Part shown: positions 1 through 6,835 of the stretch, piece by piece
Layout of the letters: every line of letters begins with the position of its first letter
Position numbering within the stretch: position 1 is the first letter of the stretch
Virus record (IMG/VR): IMGVR_UViG_3300025896_000212
Coordinates: 1-21,654 of that record
DNA from: a virus
DNA length: 21,654 bases
Strand: one strand, 5' to 3'
Notes under the pieces: model-generated
Database searches by the model: none
What the model was told of the DNA's origin: nothing
What the model saw: only the letters and a program-made list of their open reading frames with translations
Program-made: the position numbers and the translations under genes

Positions 1-95
1 CGGAGCAGATCGCATTCGTGGATGCAGTGAACCGCGCGGGCGGCAAGGCCGGGATCGCGCGGTCTGTAGAGGATGCATTGGCGATATTGGGCTAG
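1..95 (+). CDS. VRR-NUC domain nuclease-like protein, C-terminal fragment (5' end outside window)
   Basis: An open frame enters from the left edge (codons start at base 3) and stops at TAG 93-95, giving 30 residues. It reads EQIAFVDAVNRAGGKAGIAR, then SVEDALAILG. This matches what I know of the C-terminus of VRR-NUC proteins, where a QxxFxxAVxxAGG segment is followed by a (A/V)xSVEDAL segment. VRR-NUC domains are PD-(D/E)XK-fold nucleases, common as small stand-alone proteins in phage replication regions. The catalytic residues lie upstream of the window, so activity cannot be judged. The gene points toward the minus-strand gene ending at 101, with 5 bp between the two stops. The short length visible is the main limit. 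Confidence 0.6.
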   Translation, partial: EQIAFVDAVNRAGGKAGIARSVEDALAILG

Positions 96-100
96 GCGCC

Positions 101-283
101 TCACGCATTCGCCAGAAGCATTTCGACCGTCGCGGCGCGGGTCGCGTAATCGCGAGCCATCGCATACAGCGATGCGGCCTTGGCGCTATCAATGACAACG
201 CGATCAGCCTGAGCGCGAATGTCACGCGCCATCAGGCGCGAGCCGCGAGCTTCAAGGCGGGCGATTGCGATGGGGTTGCTCAT
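101..283 (-). CDS. small hypothetical helical protein (60 aa)
   Basis: The gene encodes 60 aa starting MSNPIAIARLEARGSRL. It is Ala/Arg-rich and predicted helical, with no membrane segment and no family I recognise. I chose the ATG at 281-283 because a GGAGA sequence lies about 7 nt upstream and because the conserved promoter element at 296-348 ends just before it; an upstream in-frame ATG at 293-295 is possible. It is separated by 109 bp from the methyltransferase stop on the same strand and has its own promoter, so it is probably a separate transcription unit. It converges on the plus-strand nuclease fragment ending at 95. Function unknown. Confidence 0.6.
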   Translation of the reverse strand: MSNPIAIARLEARGSRLMARDIRAQADRVVIDSAKAASLYAMARDYATRAATVEMLLANA

Positions 284-295
284 GTCGGTCTCCAT

Positions 296-348
296 TTGTT
301 GACACTCACTATGTCGCATATGCCGCAATGAGTGTCAAGCGACTAGTT
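296..348 (-). promoter_or_regulatory. phage promoter/operator element A (TTGACA, 17-bp spacer, GACATA)
   Basis: Read on the minus strand, the element has AACTAGTC, then TTGACA (333-338), a 17-bp spacer ending TGC, GACATA (310-315) and GTCAACAA (296-303). A perfect 10-bp inverted repeat, TTGACACTCA and TGAGTGTCAA, spans the -35 and the downstream half-site. AACTAGTCGCTTGAC is identical to the element at 5871-5923. It lies directly in front of the 60-aa gene. The -10 match is weak, so either an activator or a phage-modified polymerase may be involved. Confidence 0.55.
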
Positions 349-392
349 AGAAGATTTTGCATGACCGTATGGGCGGGTCGCGTAGGTCGCGG

Positions 393-1775
393 CTACTGTT
401 GCGCTACCGGCATGCGCTTGCCCTGTAGCGAGGCGTCTACGCGGCGCATTATCCAGCGGATGGTATCGACCGTGAACGAGTTGCCAAGCGCCTTGTAGCG
501 CGGACCGTCAGGCGTCCGGTTGCGCGTGCCGTATGGCACATCAGTCCAGCCATCAGGGAAGCCCTGCAACCGCTCACACTCGGTTGGCGTGAGGCGGCGG
601 ACTACGGACGACGCGACATAGCTTCGCGACGATCCGCCGGAACTGGCGCGGATGTTGGCGGTATCGTGCTCGCCTTCGGGCATGGCACCGCCTTCGCGGC
701 CTCGCAGGTCAAATGCGATTGCGGCATGGCCACCAGCGTTCGCGTGCGAGCCAGATGCAGACATGGACCGAAGTGGCGGATGCTTGCCGTCCGTGGTGAA
801 TTGCACCTGCGTGCCTTTGGCATCAAATGCCACCAACGGCACGCCGCGCCCGGTTCCATCCTCGCTCGCATCGTGGCCTTCGGCGCGGAGGGAGTGGGTG
901 ACAAACATTCCAGCGCCGCTATCAATGTGCTGGTTATCAAGGCCAAGCTTGCTGCCAAATGCGGCATTCAATGTCGGCGCGACGATGCCTCCATCTAGGT
1001 CGAAATCGGTTCCAAGTCCGCCGCCGCCATGAGTGCGCGCGCTAATGGTTCCGGCAACGTCTTGCCTATTGCCTCGGTGCGGCGGAGTATCCCGGCGCAT
1101 GCCTTCTGGCTCAAAAAGTACGGTTGCAGGGTCGAACTGTCCGCCTCCAGTATCTGCGACAACGTAGACGCGACGGCGTCGTTGGGGCACTCCGAGATAT
1201 TGACTGTCGAGAACCCGCCAAGCGAGCCGTGCCCTTGGCCCGGCAACCATACCTGCGTCAGGCCACCGTCGCCCGAACGGTGAGACCAGGGCGTCATCGT
1301 GCCCGACAAGTGCTCCCAGGAAACATCCGAAGGCGTTGGTTTTGTCGCTGAGAACTCCGGGGACATTCTCCCAAAGAAGTCCGGCCAGTCCGTTTCCATC
1401 CTGCATCTCCCTCGCAAGCCGCACGAATTCCAGCGTCAGGTTGCCGCGCGCGTCCTTCAGTCCGCCGCGCAACCCGGCGAACGAGAACGACTGGCATGGC
1501 GTGCCGCCGACAAGCCATCCGACATGCCCGATCGTTGTCGGGTCGATAGCGGTGAAATCCCCATGGTTCACCACCGATCCGCCATCCCGCATGCGCCGGA
1601 ACGGTTTCCGCGACTTGCCGGCCGGCAATACGCGCGGCGGCGTGGCATCGAACCGATGCGCCAACACGTGGCATGGAAACGGCTCGATTTCCGCGAACCC
1701 GGCAGGCGTCCATCCCATGCCGTCAACTGCGACCGAGAATGCTTCAATGCCGCTGCATACGCTGAGGTATCTCAC
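393..1775 (-). CDS. C5-cytosine DNA methyltransferase (orphan, phage-type)
   Basis: This 460-aa protein transfers a methyl group from S-adenosylmethionine to C5 of cytosine in DNA. All key motifs are visible: SAM-binding SVCSGIEAF (residues 5-13), motif IV GTPCQSFSFAG with catalytic Cys about 94, motif VI WENV (about 135-138), motif VIII QRRRR (about 198), LTPTECERLQGFP (about 395) and GNSF (about 431) near the C-terminus. The roughly 190 residues between QRRRR and LTPTEC form a long target-recognition region. The GTG start at 1773-1775 is preceded by GGAGG 7 nt upstream, and its GTGA overlaps the primase stop, so translation is probably coupled. No restriction endonuclease is adjacent, which fits a self-protection or anti-restriction role. 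The recognised sequence cannot be predicted here. Confidence 0.95.
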   Translation of the reverse strand: MRYLSVCSGIEAFSVAVDGMGWTPAGFAEIEPFPCHVLAHRFDATPPRVLPAGKSRKPFRRMRDGGSVVNHGDFTAIDPTTIGHVGWLVGGTPCQSFSFAGLRGGLKDARGNLTLEFVRLAREMQDGNGLAGLLWENVPGVLSDKTNAFGCFLGALVGHDDALVSPFGRRWPDAGMVAGPRARLAWRVLDSQYLGVPQRRRRVYVVADTGGGQFDPATVLFEPEGMRRDTPPHRGNRQDVAGTISARTHGGGGLGTDFDLDGGIVAPTLNAAFGSKLGLDNQHIDSGAGMFVTHSLRAEGHDASEDGTGRGVPLVAFDAKGTQVQFTTDGKHPPLRSMSASGSHANAGGHAAIAFDLRGREGGAMPEGEHDTANIRASSGGSSRSYVASSVVRRLTPTECERLQGFPDGWTDVPYGTRNRTPDGPRYKALGNSFTVDTIRWIMRRVDASLQGKRMPVAQQ

Positions 1776-4420
1776 TCGCTCGCCTCCGGCACATAACTCC
1801 CGTCCAGCAAGCCATACGGCAACCACGTGGCGCGGCTGACGCCTCCGCCCGGAAACCGCTCGGTCGAGTGCGAGCGGAACGCGCCTGGCAGCATGCGCAA
1901 CGGGCGTTTCCAGTCTGCCTGCCATTGCGGCGCGTCCCGGAACAGGTCGCGCGTCGATGGCGCGCTATCGCTGATGGCGATCAGGTCGGGCGTCACCTTG
2001 ATATTCACCATCCCCAGCGCCATGCGGTGCGGACCGCGATCCGGCTCCATACGTGCCTCCTCAATGGCACTTCCGATGGTCATATCCACCGGGCCATGCG
2101 TCAGGAACACCCGCACCTTGCGACCGATGATGTACTGCAACAGGCGCTGCTCGTCGGTCTCGGACCCGATGGCGAGGTACTCGCTCCATCCATGCTGCGA
2201 TGCGATCCACTCCGCAGCTCGCTCCGGCGTCACGCGGTCGGTCTTGTGGAGCAGGTAGTACCCGGCCAGCATCGGCCCGATTTGGTCCGCCGCGCGGCGG
2301 GATCTGAACGCCACGGCGGCGGCGGATGTGAACACGCCAGCGTTGTGGAGCAGCGTTGGCAGGTTCCGCACCGTCCGCGCAAACAGCCTCGAGGCATATT
2401 CCTCGGTAAGCCATGCATCGATATCCCGCACCAGTCCCTGATAGTGCGCGTCGGCGTCCGGCGCTGTATTGGGCCGCAGCACCAGCCTCGATATGCGGCT
2501 TTCATCGGCCCGGTGGCGCACTGACGTGTTGATGGACGAAAAGCAGAAGCACGATCGGATGATGAACGTGACGGACCTGTGGTTGCTCCCGCCTTTGCTG
2601 ATCTCGCCTCCGCTCGATGCCACGCGCGCGAGGTCGAGAACGCCTTGCATGCGCCCCGACGATTGAGCGTCCTCCGCCTCGCTTTCGTCAAGTATGACGG
2701 GCCTCGCATCATACCCCATGCGCTGCCTAATGCTGGCCTCAGTCGTCTTGCCGTCAGCCCGTAGTGCGGCAGGCCCGACGATCCGGTTGATGATATCCAC
2801 CACGGTTGATTTGCCGGAGCCGGACGGACCGGTTATCCAGATATGCGAGCGCCAGTGCAGCGCGCCACTGACCGGTGCTATCACGCACCATCCGGCCATG
2901 AGCGCGGCGCTCAGCCGGTCATCCCATGTCAGCCGGCCGGATATGTCGGCCAGCCGATGCGCCTCGGCGCCCGTCGCTGGGTCGCCGAACCCGAACGCCC
3001 ATGGCGCGCTGGCCTCGTACACGTAGCGCGAGGCGACGGCGTGCAGCGGCACGGTCTCGTCACCGATGCGCGCCTCGGTGCCTGTGTGGACGATAATGCG
3101 CCTGCCATCCACCCACGCGCCGCGCCCACGAACCCGGCTCTCGTCGTATATGCCTGCCGCCTCGCATTGCCGCATCAGGCTGTTGGCGTACGCCTCCCAT
3201 GTCTCCTTGGTCAGCTTGCCGTCCGGCGCGATGCGTTGCCACCAGTCGAGCGGCGCCAGCTCCATCAGGCGCAACTTGGTGTGCTCCGCCGCGGTGAGGC
3301 AGACCACCTGCCCCTTGCCGCGCGGCAGGTACCAGTAGCCTTGCTTGGTATACCCGAGTGCGACGAATGGCGGACGCTCGCCTTGCGGGGCGGCTGGTTG
3401 CGGTGACGGCTCGTTGTCCGGCAAGGCTGGTGGTGGATATGCCCCGTCCATGGCGTCTGGTGACACGGCGTCGTCCTCGATTACCTCGCCAGTGTCGGGG
3501 TCGTGGGCAGGTATGGGCGTGTGGGCTGTGGCCGGTAGTGGCGCTGGTGCGGCGCGCTGCGGGCGGGATGGCGCGGGCGTCGGATCGAGCGCAGCGAACG
3601 CGAACGCGCGGCGCACCACGTCCTCGACCTGAGCCTGTGTCCATGCCGGGCGCCCGGATTGATTGGCCATGGCGCACCCCGCCGCGACCATGGCGGTGTA
3701 TGCCTCGCGCTCGGCAATGGAGCCGCCATAGGCCAGCGACCCGGCACGCACGCTGCGACGATATAGCGTGTCGTTCTGCCCACCAGGTGGGCACGCCGCG
3801 ACCTCAGCCACCAGCGCGTCCAGCGCCTTACGCCCATATGGCGTGGTGGCGCCGCTGCGCACGGGTTGCATGGTCGGCATGTCGGCTGGGCGTGGGCTCT
3901 TGCCAGTGTCGCGGACCATATCCACCAGCCATTGCGGGGCAGGTGGCGGGGCGACGTCGCGCGGATGCACCATCCACTCATACGCGCCATCGTCGCGGAC
4001 GGACGGGGCTACGGCGAAATACCCGCCCTTCCCCCCATCGCGCTCCCCCAGCGCGTCGAGGCCGGGCGCGAACCGGATGCGGCGCGGGATGTCGCCATCT
4101 GCAGGCCATGCGAATATGCGGTGCACACCGCCCCGTGGCGTGCGCTGTGTCGGGCATGCGGGCAGCGGACCGTTGATCGCCACCAGCGATGCGAGCGTAT
4201 CCTCGCCGCCATCGTCGCTATCCAGCACCCAGATCCCCGACGCGGCGCATGTGCGCACGGCTATGTTGCGGCGCGGTGAGCGTGCCCATGCGGCGCGGAT
4301 GGTGGCAGGGTCGGCGGTGGCATCCTTGAAGCCGTGCTTGGTCGCAGGCTTGGACGTGCGTGGCGCGAGCGGGTGGACCTGCCAGCCCATGGCGGCGTAG
4401 GCGAGTGCGTGGTCAAGCAT
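1772..4420 (-). CDS. bifunctional prim-pol primase / superfamily helicase-like ATPase
   Basis: This 882-aa replication protein has three parts. Residues 1-165 are a prim-pol domain: ALAYAAMGWQVHPL at the start, KHGFKDATADPATIRAAW, metal-binding D67 and D69 in WVLDSDD, and H100 in RGGVHRIF. Residues about 190-280 resemble a primase C-terminal helical region, followed by a Pro/Ala-rich linker (280-350). Residues 470-700 form an ATPase with Walker A GPSGSGKST (531-539) and Walker B PVILDESE (574-581), plus arginine-rich RISRLVLRP further on. Such proteins prime and unwind DNA at phage or plasmid origins. The gene begins 4 bp after the 73-aa gene's stop and overlaps the methyltransferase start by 4 bp, so the three form one operon transcribed away from the 4647-5025 region. 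Confidence 0.93.
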   Translation of the reverse strand: MLDHALAYAAMGWQVHPLAPRTSKPATKHGFKDATADPATIRAAWARSPRRNIAVRTCAASGIWVLDSDDGGEDTLASLVAINGPLPACPTQRTPRGGVHRIFAWPADGDIPRRIRFAPGLDALGERDGGKGGYFAVAPSVRDDGAYEWMVHPRDVAPPPAPQWLVDMVRDTGKSPRPADMPTMQPVRSGATTPYGRKALDALVAEVAACPPGGQNDTLYRRSVRAGSLAYGGSIAEREAYTAMVAAGCAMANQSGRPAWTQAQVEDVVRRAFAFAALDPTPAPSRPQRAAPAPLPATAHTPIPAHDPDTGEVIEDDAVSPDAMDGAYPPPALPDNEPSPQPAAPQGERPPFVALGYTKQGYWYLPRGKGQVVCLTAAEHTKLRLMELAPLDWWQRIAPDGKLTKETWEAYANSLMRQCEAAGIYDESRVRGRGAWVDGRRIIVHTGTEARIGDETVPLHAVASRYVYEASAPWAFGFGDPATGAEAHRLADISGRLTWDDRLSAALMAGWCVIAPVSGALHWRSHIWITGPSGSGKSTVVDIINRIVGPAALRADGKTTEASIRQRMGYDARPVILDESEAEDAQSSGRMQGVLDLARVASSGGEISKGGSNHRSVTFIIRSCFCFSSINTSVRHRADESRISRLVLRPNTAPDADAHYQGLVRDIDAWLTEEYASRLFARTVRNLPTLLHNAGVFTSAAAVAFRSRRAADQIGPMLAGYYLLHKTDRVTPERAAEWIASQHGWSEYLAIGSETDEQRLLQYIIGRKVRVFLTHGPVDMTIGSAIEEARMEPDRGPHRMALGMVNIKVTPDLIAISDSAPSTRDLFRDAPQWQADWKRPLRMLPGAFRSHSTERFPGGGVSRATWLPYGLLDGSYVPEASE

Positions 4421-4424
4421 GGCG

Positions 4425-4646
4425 TCAGCCTACGCGACCGACGCGGAACTTTCTGCCTTCCGGTACGATGGCGAACTGCCCGACAAGCGGATTTTTGACC
4501 GATCTTCCGGCTTGCCGGATTGTGGCATGTATATATTGATATGATAGGTCAACCAGCACGGATTGGCCGACATTCATTGACCTCAGTGTGTTCGTCAAAC
4601 CGCCGCCACGAACTGGCGCGATGACCGGGATATCTTCGATAATCAT
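4425..4646 (-). CDS. small hypothetical protein of the replication operon (73 aa)
   Basis: The 73-aa product starts MIIEDIPVIAPVRGGG and ends KFRVGRVG. A central VGQSVLVDL and the C-terminal basic KFRVGR pattern resemble small phage proteins with a VGDSF... FRVWR layout found beside replication genes, but this is only a pattern match by eye. No membrane segment is seen. The ATG at 4644-4646 has GGAG 10 nt upstream. It is the promoter-proximal gene of the minus-strand operon with primase and methyltransferase. A DNA-binding or accessory replication role is a guess from position. Confidence 0.72.
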   Translation of the reverse strand: MIIEDIPVIAPVRGGGLTNTLRSMNVGQSVLVDLSYQYIHATIRQAGRSVKNPLVGQFAIVPEGRKFRVGRVG

Positions 4647-4711
4647 GGCGTGCAGGCTCCAAATTTATTCACACAGTGACACATTTAAAACCGGCCTGCA
4701 AACCGAAACAA

Positions 4712-4740
4712 TTGACACGGGATTGTTACGCGGTTTGATA
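4712..4740 (+). promoter_or_regulatory. candidate rightward promoter overlapping a GTATCAAA-type site
   Basis: TTGACA at 4712-4717 and TTGATA at 4735-4740 are 17 bp apart. The TTGTTACG and TTTGATAC sequences that recur elsewhere in this gap lie in the spacer and over the -10, as expected if a repressor blocks the promoter. It would transcribe toward the small terminase with a leader of roughly 280 nt. The -10 is imperfect. Confidence 0.35.
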
Positions 4741-4847
4741 CGGGCTTCCGTAGCGCTTTCCTATATATATTTCAATAGGTTATGTGATGTGTGTGTATAG
4801 GGGGTATCAAACGTAACAAAATGATGCACCTAGTGTGCGCGCTCGCT

Positions 4848-4899
4848 CGCGCATGTGTGTGCGCACACATACACGCATGCACACATATGCGCACATATG
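4848..4899. repeat. 52-bp perfect alternating purine-pyrimidine tract (Z-DNA-prone)
   Basis: Every base from 4848 to 4899 alternates pyrimidine and purine without a break, built from CG, CA/TG and TA steps. Inside it are the palindrome TGTGTGCGCACACA (4855-4868) and the short palindromes CATATG and GCATGC. Such tracts can adopt left-handed Z-DNA or cruciforms under negative supercoiling. It lies 127 bp before the terS start, in the only long intergenic region of the window. Confidence 0.85.
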
Positions 4900-5025
4900 G
4901 GTGCGCTTCCAGAATTTCGGTACAAATGCGATTTTCCGGTACGGCCTTTATTTTGCAGGTGAATTAGGCGTATCAAAGCGCAACAGGCCGTTACAGTTGC
5001 CTGTCGGTGGGCGGATGGGGTAGGG

Positions 5026-5706
5026 ATGGGTATGGCTGAGAACACTGAAATCACTGCGGAAAACTGGCTCGACGGGCTTGATGACCGGGAGCAGATTTTC
5101 GTGCTGGAGTACCTGCGGACCCTGAATGTCCGACAGAGTGCATTGAAGGCCGGATATTCGCAGAAGATGGCCATCACCACGGCCTATCTGTGGACAACAC
5201 CGCCGACGGGCGCGCCTGTCAGCGATAGCAAGCGAAAGCCTAAAGTTTATGCAGCAATCCAGTTTGGGCTGGATTTGCGCAAAAAAGAGGCAATGGTCAC
5301 GGCCGATATGGTTGTGCGCGAGCTGAAATCGATCGCGTTCGCCGATCCACGCGAACTCATGGCGTGGGACACGACGACAGAGACCGAGGAAGATAACGAC
5401 GATGGCGGTGAGACGCTCGTCGTCCGCAAGATCGTGTCGAATACCGTCCGGCTCAAATCGAGCGATGCCATCAGCGACGAGATGGCGTCGGCCATCAAGG
5501 AAATCCGCCAGAACCAGGATGGCAGCATCACCATCAAGTTGCATGACAAGCGCGCCGCCCTTGCCGACCTTGGCAAGCATCTGGGCATCATGGACGACCG
5601 CGTGCGGCATCTCGGCCCGACCGGCGGACCAGTCGAGGTTATCACCTCCGAAATGGACCCGCAGGAAGCTGCGCGCCTGTGGCAGGCATCCATCATCGAC
5701 GAATAG
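5026..5706 (+). CDS. terS: terminase small subunit
   Basis: The 226-aa product recognises phage DNA and hands it to the large terminase. The N-terminal part (residues 21-60) has the Terminase_2 family pattern: REQIFVLEYLRTLNVRQSAL followed by KAGYS, a helix-turn-helix DNA-binding region. Residues 92-115 show the family's VVRELKSIAFADPRELMAW segment. Near the C-terminus, DKRAALADLGKHLGIMDDR is also typical. An acidic stretch TETEEDNDDGGE (about 118-129) separates the DNA-binding part from the oligomerisation/C-terminal part. Two starts are possible, ATG 5026 (GGATGGGG 5 nt upstream) and ATG 5032 (AGGG 6 nt upstream). Its partner, the large terminase, is unusually about 2.66 kb downstream. Confidence 0.92.
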   Translation: MGMAENTEITAENWLDGLDDREQIFVLEYLRTLNVRQSALKAGYSQKMAITTAYLWTTPPTGAPVSDSKRKPKVYAAIQFGLDLRKKEAMVTADMVVRELKSIAFADPRELMAWDTTTETEEDNDDGGETLVVRKIVSNTVRLKSSDAISDEMASAIKEIRQNQDGSITIKLHDKRAALADLGKHLGIMDDRVRHLGPTGGPVEVITSEMDPQEAARLWQASIIDE

Positions 5707-5870
5707 GCTAGTGCTTCAACGGAAACGGGGTAAGGGTGGCAAACCGTGGCGTGTCTGGTATAACCCTAGCCTGAGACGCAAACGCCAGCCTGCGGCCTTC
5801 TAAAACGCTCGCGCGTTGCAGGCCGGCGCCGGGAGCGCAAAGCCTGCCCGACTATTCGCGAAAATAATGC

Positions 5871-5923
5871 AACTAGTCGCTTGACGGTATGCGCAAGGTG
5901 TGCGACTGTGTTCCTGTCAACAA
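5871..5923 (+). promoter_or_regulatory. phage promoter/operator element B (TTGACG, 17-bp spacer, GACTGT)
   Basis: AACTAGTC (5871-5878), TTGACG (5881-5886), a 17-bp spacer ending TGC, GACTGT (5904-5909) and GTCAACAA (5916-5923) match element A base for base in layout, with the same 40-bp distance from TTGAC to GTCAA. The sequence upstream is AT-rich (AAAATAAT at 5861-5868), like an UP element. It precedes the 71-aa gene. The rest of the 5707-5870 gap shows no convincing gene. Confidence 0.6.
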
Positions 5924-5935
5924 TGGGGAACGCAA

Positions 5936-6151
5936 ATGACCAACCGCACCGCAGCCGACGCACTCATCGGACACCGCGCTCGCATGGAAGCGCTGATCGA
6001 CATGCTGCGCACCCACGTTGTCGATGATCACATGGGCGTCAGTCCGGACGAGGCTCACTGGGGCCATGTTGGCAGCGCCGAACATGCTAGCCAGCTGCTT
6101 GAGCGCGCTGCGGCTGCGCTCGGTCTGGTCCCGCATGTGGATGGGGAATGA
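5936..6151 (+). CDS. small hypothetical protein (71 aa)
   Basis: The product starts MTNRTAADALIGHRARMEAL and is helical and His-rich (RTHVVDDHMGVSPDEAHWGH). I recognise no family. The ATG at 5936 was chosen because GGGGAA lies 6 nt upstream and promoter element B ends 12 nt before it. It is the first gene of the run of small genes between the two terminase genes; its last four bases (ATGA) are also the start of the next gene, implying translational coupling. Confidence 0.68.
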   Translation: MTNRTAADALIGHRARMEALIDMLRTHVVDDHMGVSPDEAHWGHVGSAEHASQLLERAAAALGLVPHVDGE

Positions 6152-6402
6152 GTGACATGACCAACGACCAGATGAAGGCAGGCCGGTTTCTCAATCTCCA
6201 GCGCGGGCGCAAGATCATGGCGCGCATGAACGCATGCTGGGATGTTGGCGGCTTTGTGCGCATCGGAACGGCGCGCACCTATTGCGACGTCAAGCCGAAG
6301 TCGCGCGCACTCATCACCATGGGCGCCGATGGGTCGCTCTATATGGCGCGCGGCAAATACCGCGACTGCATCGACTTCTGCTCAATCCAGTTCAGCGCGT
6401 GA
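6148..6402 (+). CDS. small hypothetical protein (84 aa)
   Basis: The product starts MSDMTNDQMKAGRFLNLQRG and appears to have an alpha-helical N-terminus followed by a beta-rich part (RIGTARTYCDVKPKSRALIT, then GSLYMARGKYRDCIDFC). No known family or catalytic motif is recognised; three cysteines lie in the C-terminal half. ATG 6148 overlaps the preceding stop by 4 bp and has GGATGGGG upstream; ATG 6157 is an alternative. It belongs to the operon driven by element B. Confidence 0.65.
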   Translation: MSDMTNDQMKAGRFLNLQRGRKIMARMNACWDVGGFVRIGTARTYCDVKPKSRALITMGADGSLYMARGKYRDCIDFCSIQFSA

Positions 6403-6409
6403 GGCAACC

Positions 6410-6607
6410 ATGGACCTGCGCACCATCCGCGAACTCGTCGGTCACGCCATCGACAACGGCATTGCCAGCAATCTCAGGCAGGCGTTGGAGTACCTGGACA
6501 ACCTGCGCTGGCGCGAGGACCGGTATTGGGATGCATGGGAGGAGATGGGCCAGCCGGACCCGGATCGGATGCGGGATGACCGCGATGAGATGAGATCGGC
6601 GTATTGA
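6410..6607 (+). CDS. small hypothetical protein (65 aa), charged C-terminus
   Basis: The product starts MDLRTIRELVGHAIDNGIAS. It is helical, with an aromatic and acidic middle (WREDRYWDAWEEMG) and a highly charged tail (DPDRMRDDRDEMRSAY). No family recognised. ATG 6410 lies 7 nt after the previous stop, with GAGGCA close upstream. Its last codons overlap the -35 box of promoter element C, so a new transcription unit begins at its end. Confidence 0.62.
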   Translation: MDLRTIRELVGHAIDNGIASNLRQALEYLDNLRWREDRYWDAWEEMGQPDPDRMRDDRDEMRSAY

Positions 6608-6646
6608 CACGGCGCGCCATCCGTGCGCCTGTGGTGACTGCAACAA
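6604..6646 (+). promoter_or_regulatory. phage promoter/operator element C (TTGACA, 17-bp spacer, GCCTGT)
   Basis: TTGACA (6604-6609), a 17-bp spacer ending TGC, GCCTGT (6627-6632) and TGCAACAATGGAGA (6639-6652) follow the layout of elements A, B and D. The downstream half-site has GCAACAA instead of GTCAACAA, so it is the most diverged copy. The GGAGA serves as ribosome-binding site for the membrane protein starting at 6659. Confidence 0.5.
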
Positions 6647-6658
6647 TGGAGACTGACT

Positions 6659-6835
6659 ATGCATGACGACGATGACGGCCACATGGCCGCATGGGACGAC
6701 GGTAGCGGCGGATGCACCGTCAGCGAGGCGTCGGGGCGCGTGCTTGGCGTGCTTGGCGTGCTTGGCGCGCTTGGCGTCATGGCCATCGTCGCGGGACTGG
6801 TAGCCCTCGCCATCGCTGGATGGGGGCGGCCGTGA
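6659..6835 (+). CDS. small single-pass membrane protein with V-L-G repeats (58 aa), holin-like by size
   Basis: The product has an acidic N-terminus (MHDDDDGHMAAWDDGSGG) followed by one long hydrophobic segment, residues about 27-55, that begins with VLG VLG VLG ALG and continues VMAIVAGLVALAIAGWG. ATG 6659 has GGAGA 7 nt upstream. The TGA (6833-6835) overlaps the GTG of the next gene. An acidic N-terminus plus one transmembrane segment near an exported protein suggests a lysis or inner-membrane role, but no holin family is recognised. The repeats come from a 9-bp tandem DNA repeat (6740-6775). Confidence 0.65.
   Translation: MHDDDDGHMAAWDDGSGGCTVSEASGRVLGVLGVLGALGVMAIVAGLVALAIAGWGRP
6740..6775 (+). 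repeat. 9-bp tandem repeat, 4 copies, within a transmembrane segment
   Basis: Three exact copies of GTGCTTGGC and a fourth with GCGCTTGGC run head to tail in frame, encoding V-L-G or A-L-G. Slippage could lengthen or shorten the transmembrane helix in three-residue steps without breaking the frame. Confidence 0.9.

Larger units (their letters stand above)
4647..5025 (+). other. divergent intergenic regulatory region, possible origin or packaging region
   Basis: This 379-bp gap separates the leftward replication operon from the rightward small terminase. It is clearly more AT-rich than its surroundings, for example CTATATATATTTCAATAGG at 4761-4779. It holds three GTATCAAA copies: one inverted at 4734-4741, two direct at 4804-4811 and 4970-4977. 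Each lies beside a TAACAA- or CAACA-like motif. It also holds the alternating tract at 4848-4899 and a candidate promoter at 4712-4740. A replication origin, an operator cluster or a cos/pac site next to terS would all fit. No gene is seen in it. Confidence 0.6.

Noticed and set aside
652-1032. Open frames on the plus strand across the methyltransferase and primase genes
   Set aside because: They are long only because of high GC content; they are Arg/Pro/Ser-rich, lack recognisable domains and ribosome-binding sites, and oppose genes with complete motif sets.
5711-5803. GTG-started 30-aa very basic peptide after terS (LQRKRGKGGKPWRVWYNPSL and on)
   Set aside because: There is no ribosome-binding site or coupling to terS by overlap, and the frame is simply the open continuation of a reading frame inside terS. 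The composition is odd enough to keep in mind but not to call.
5801-5870. Possible terminator after terS (GCCTGC with GCAGGC, and GGCCGGCGCC)
   Set aside because: Paired segments are short, separated by a long loop and not followed by a T-run.
6740-6775. Tandem repeat considered as a CRISPR-like or iteron array
   Set aside because: Units are contiguous without spacers, number only four and lie in coding frame, so they are a codon-level repeat.
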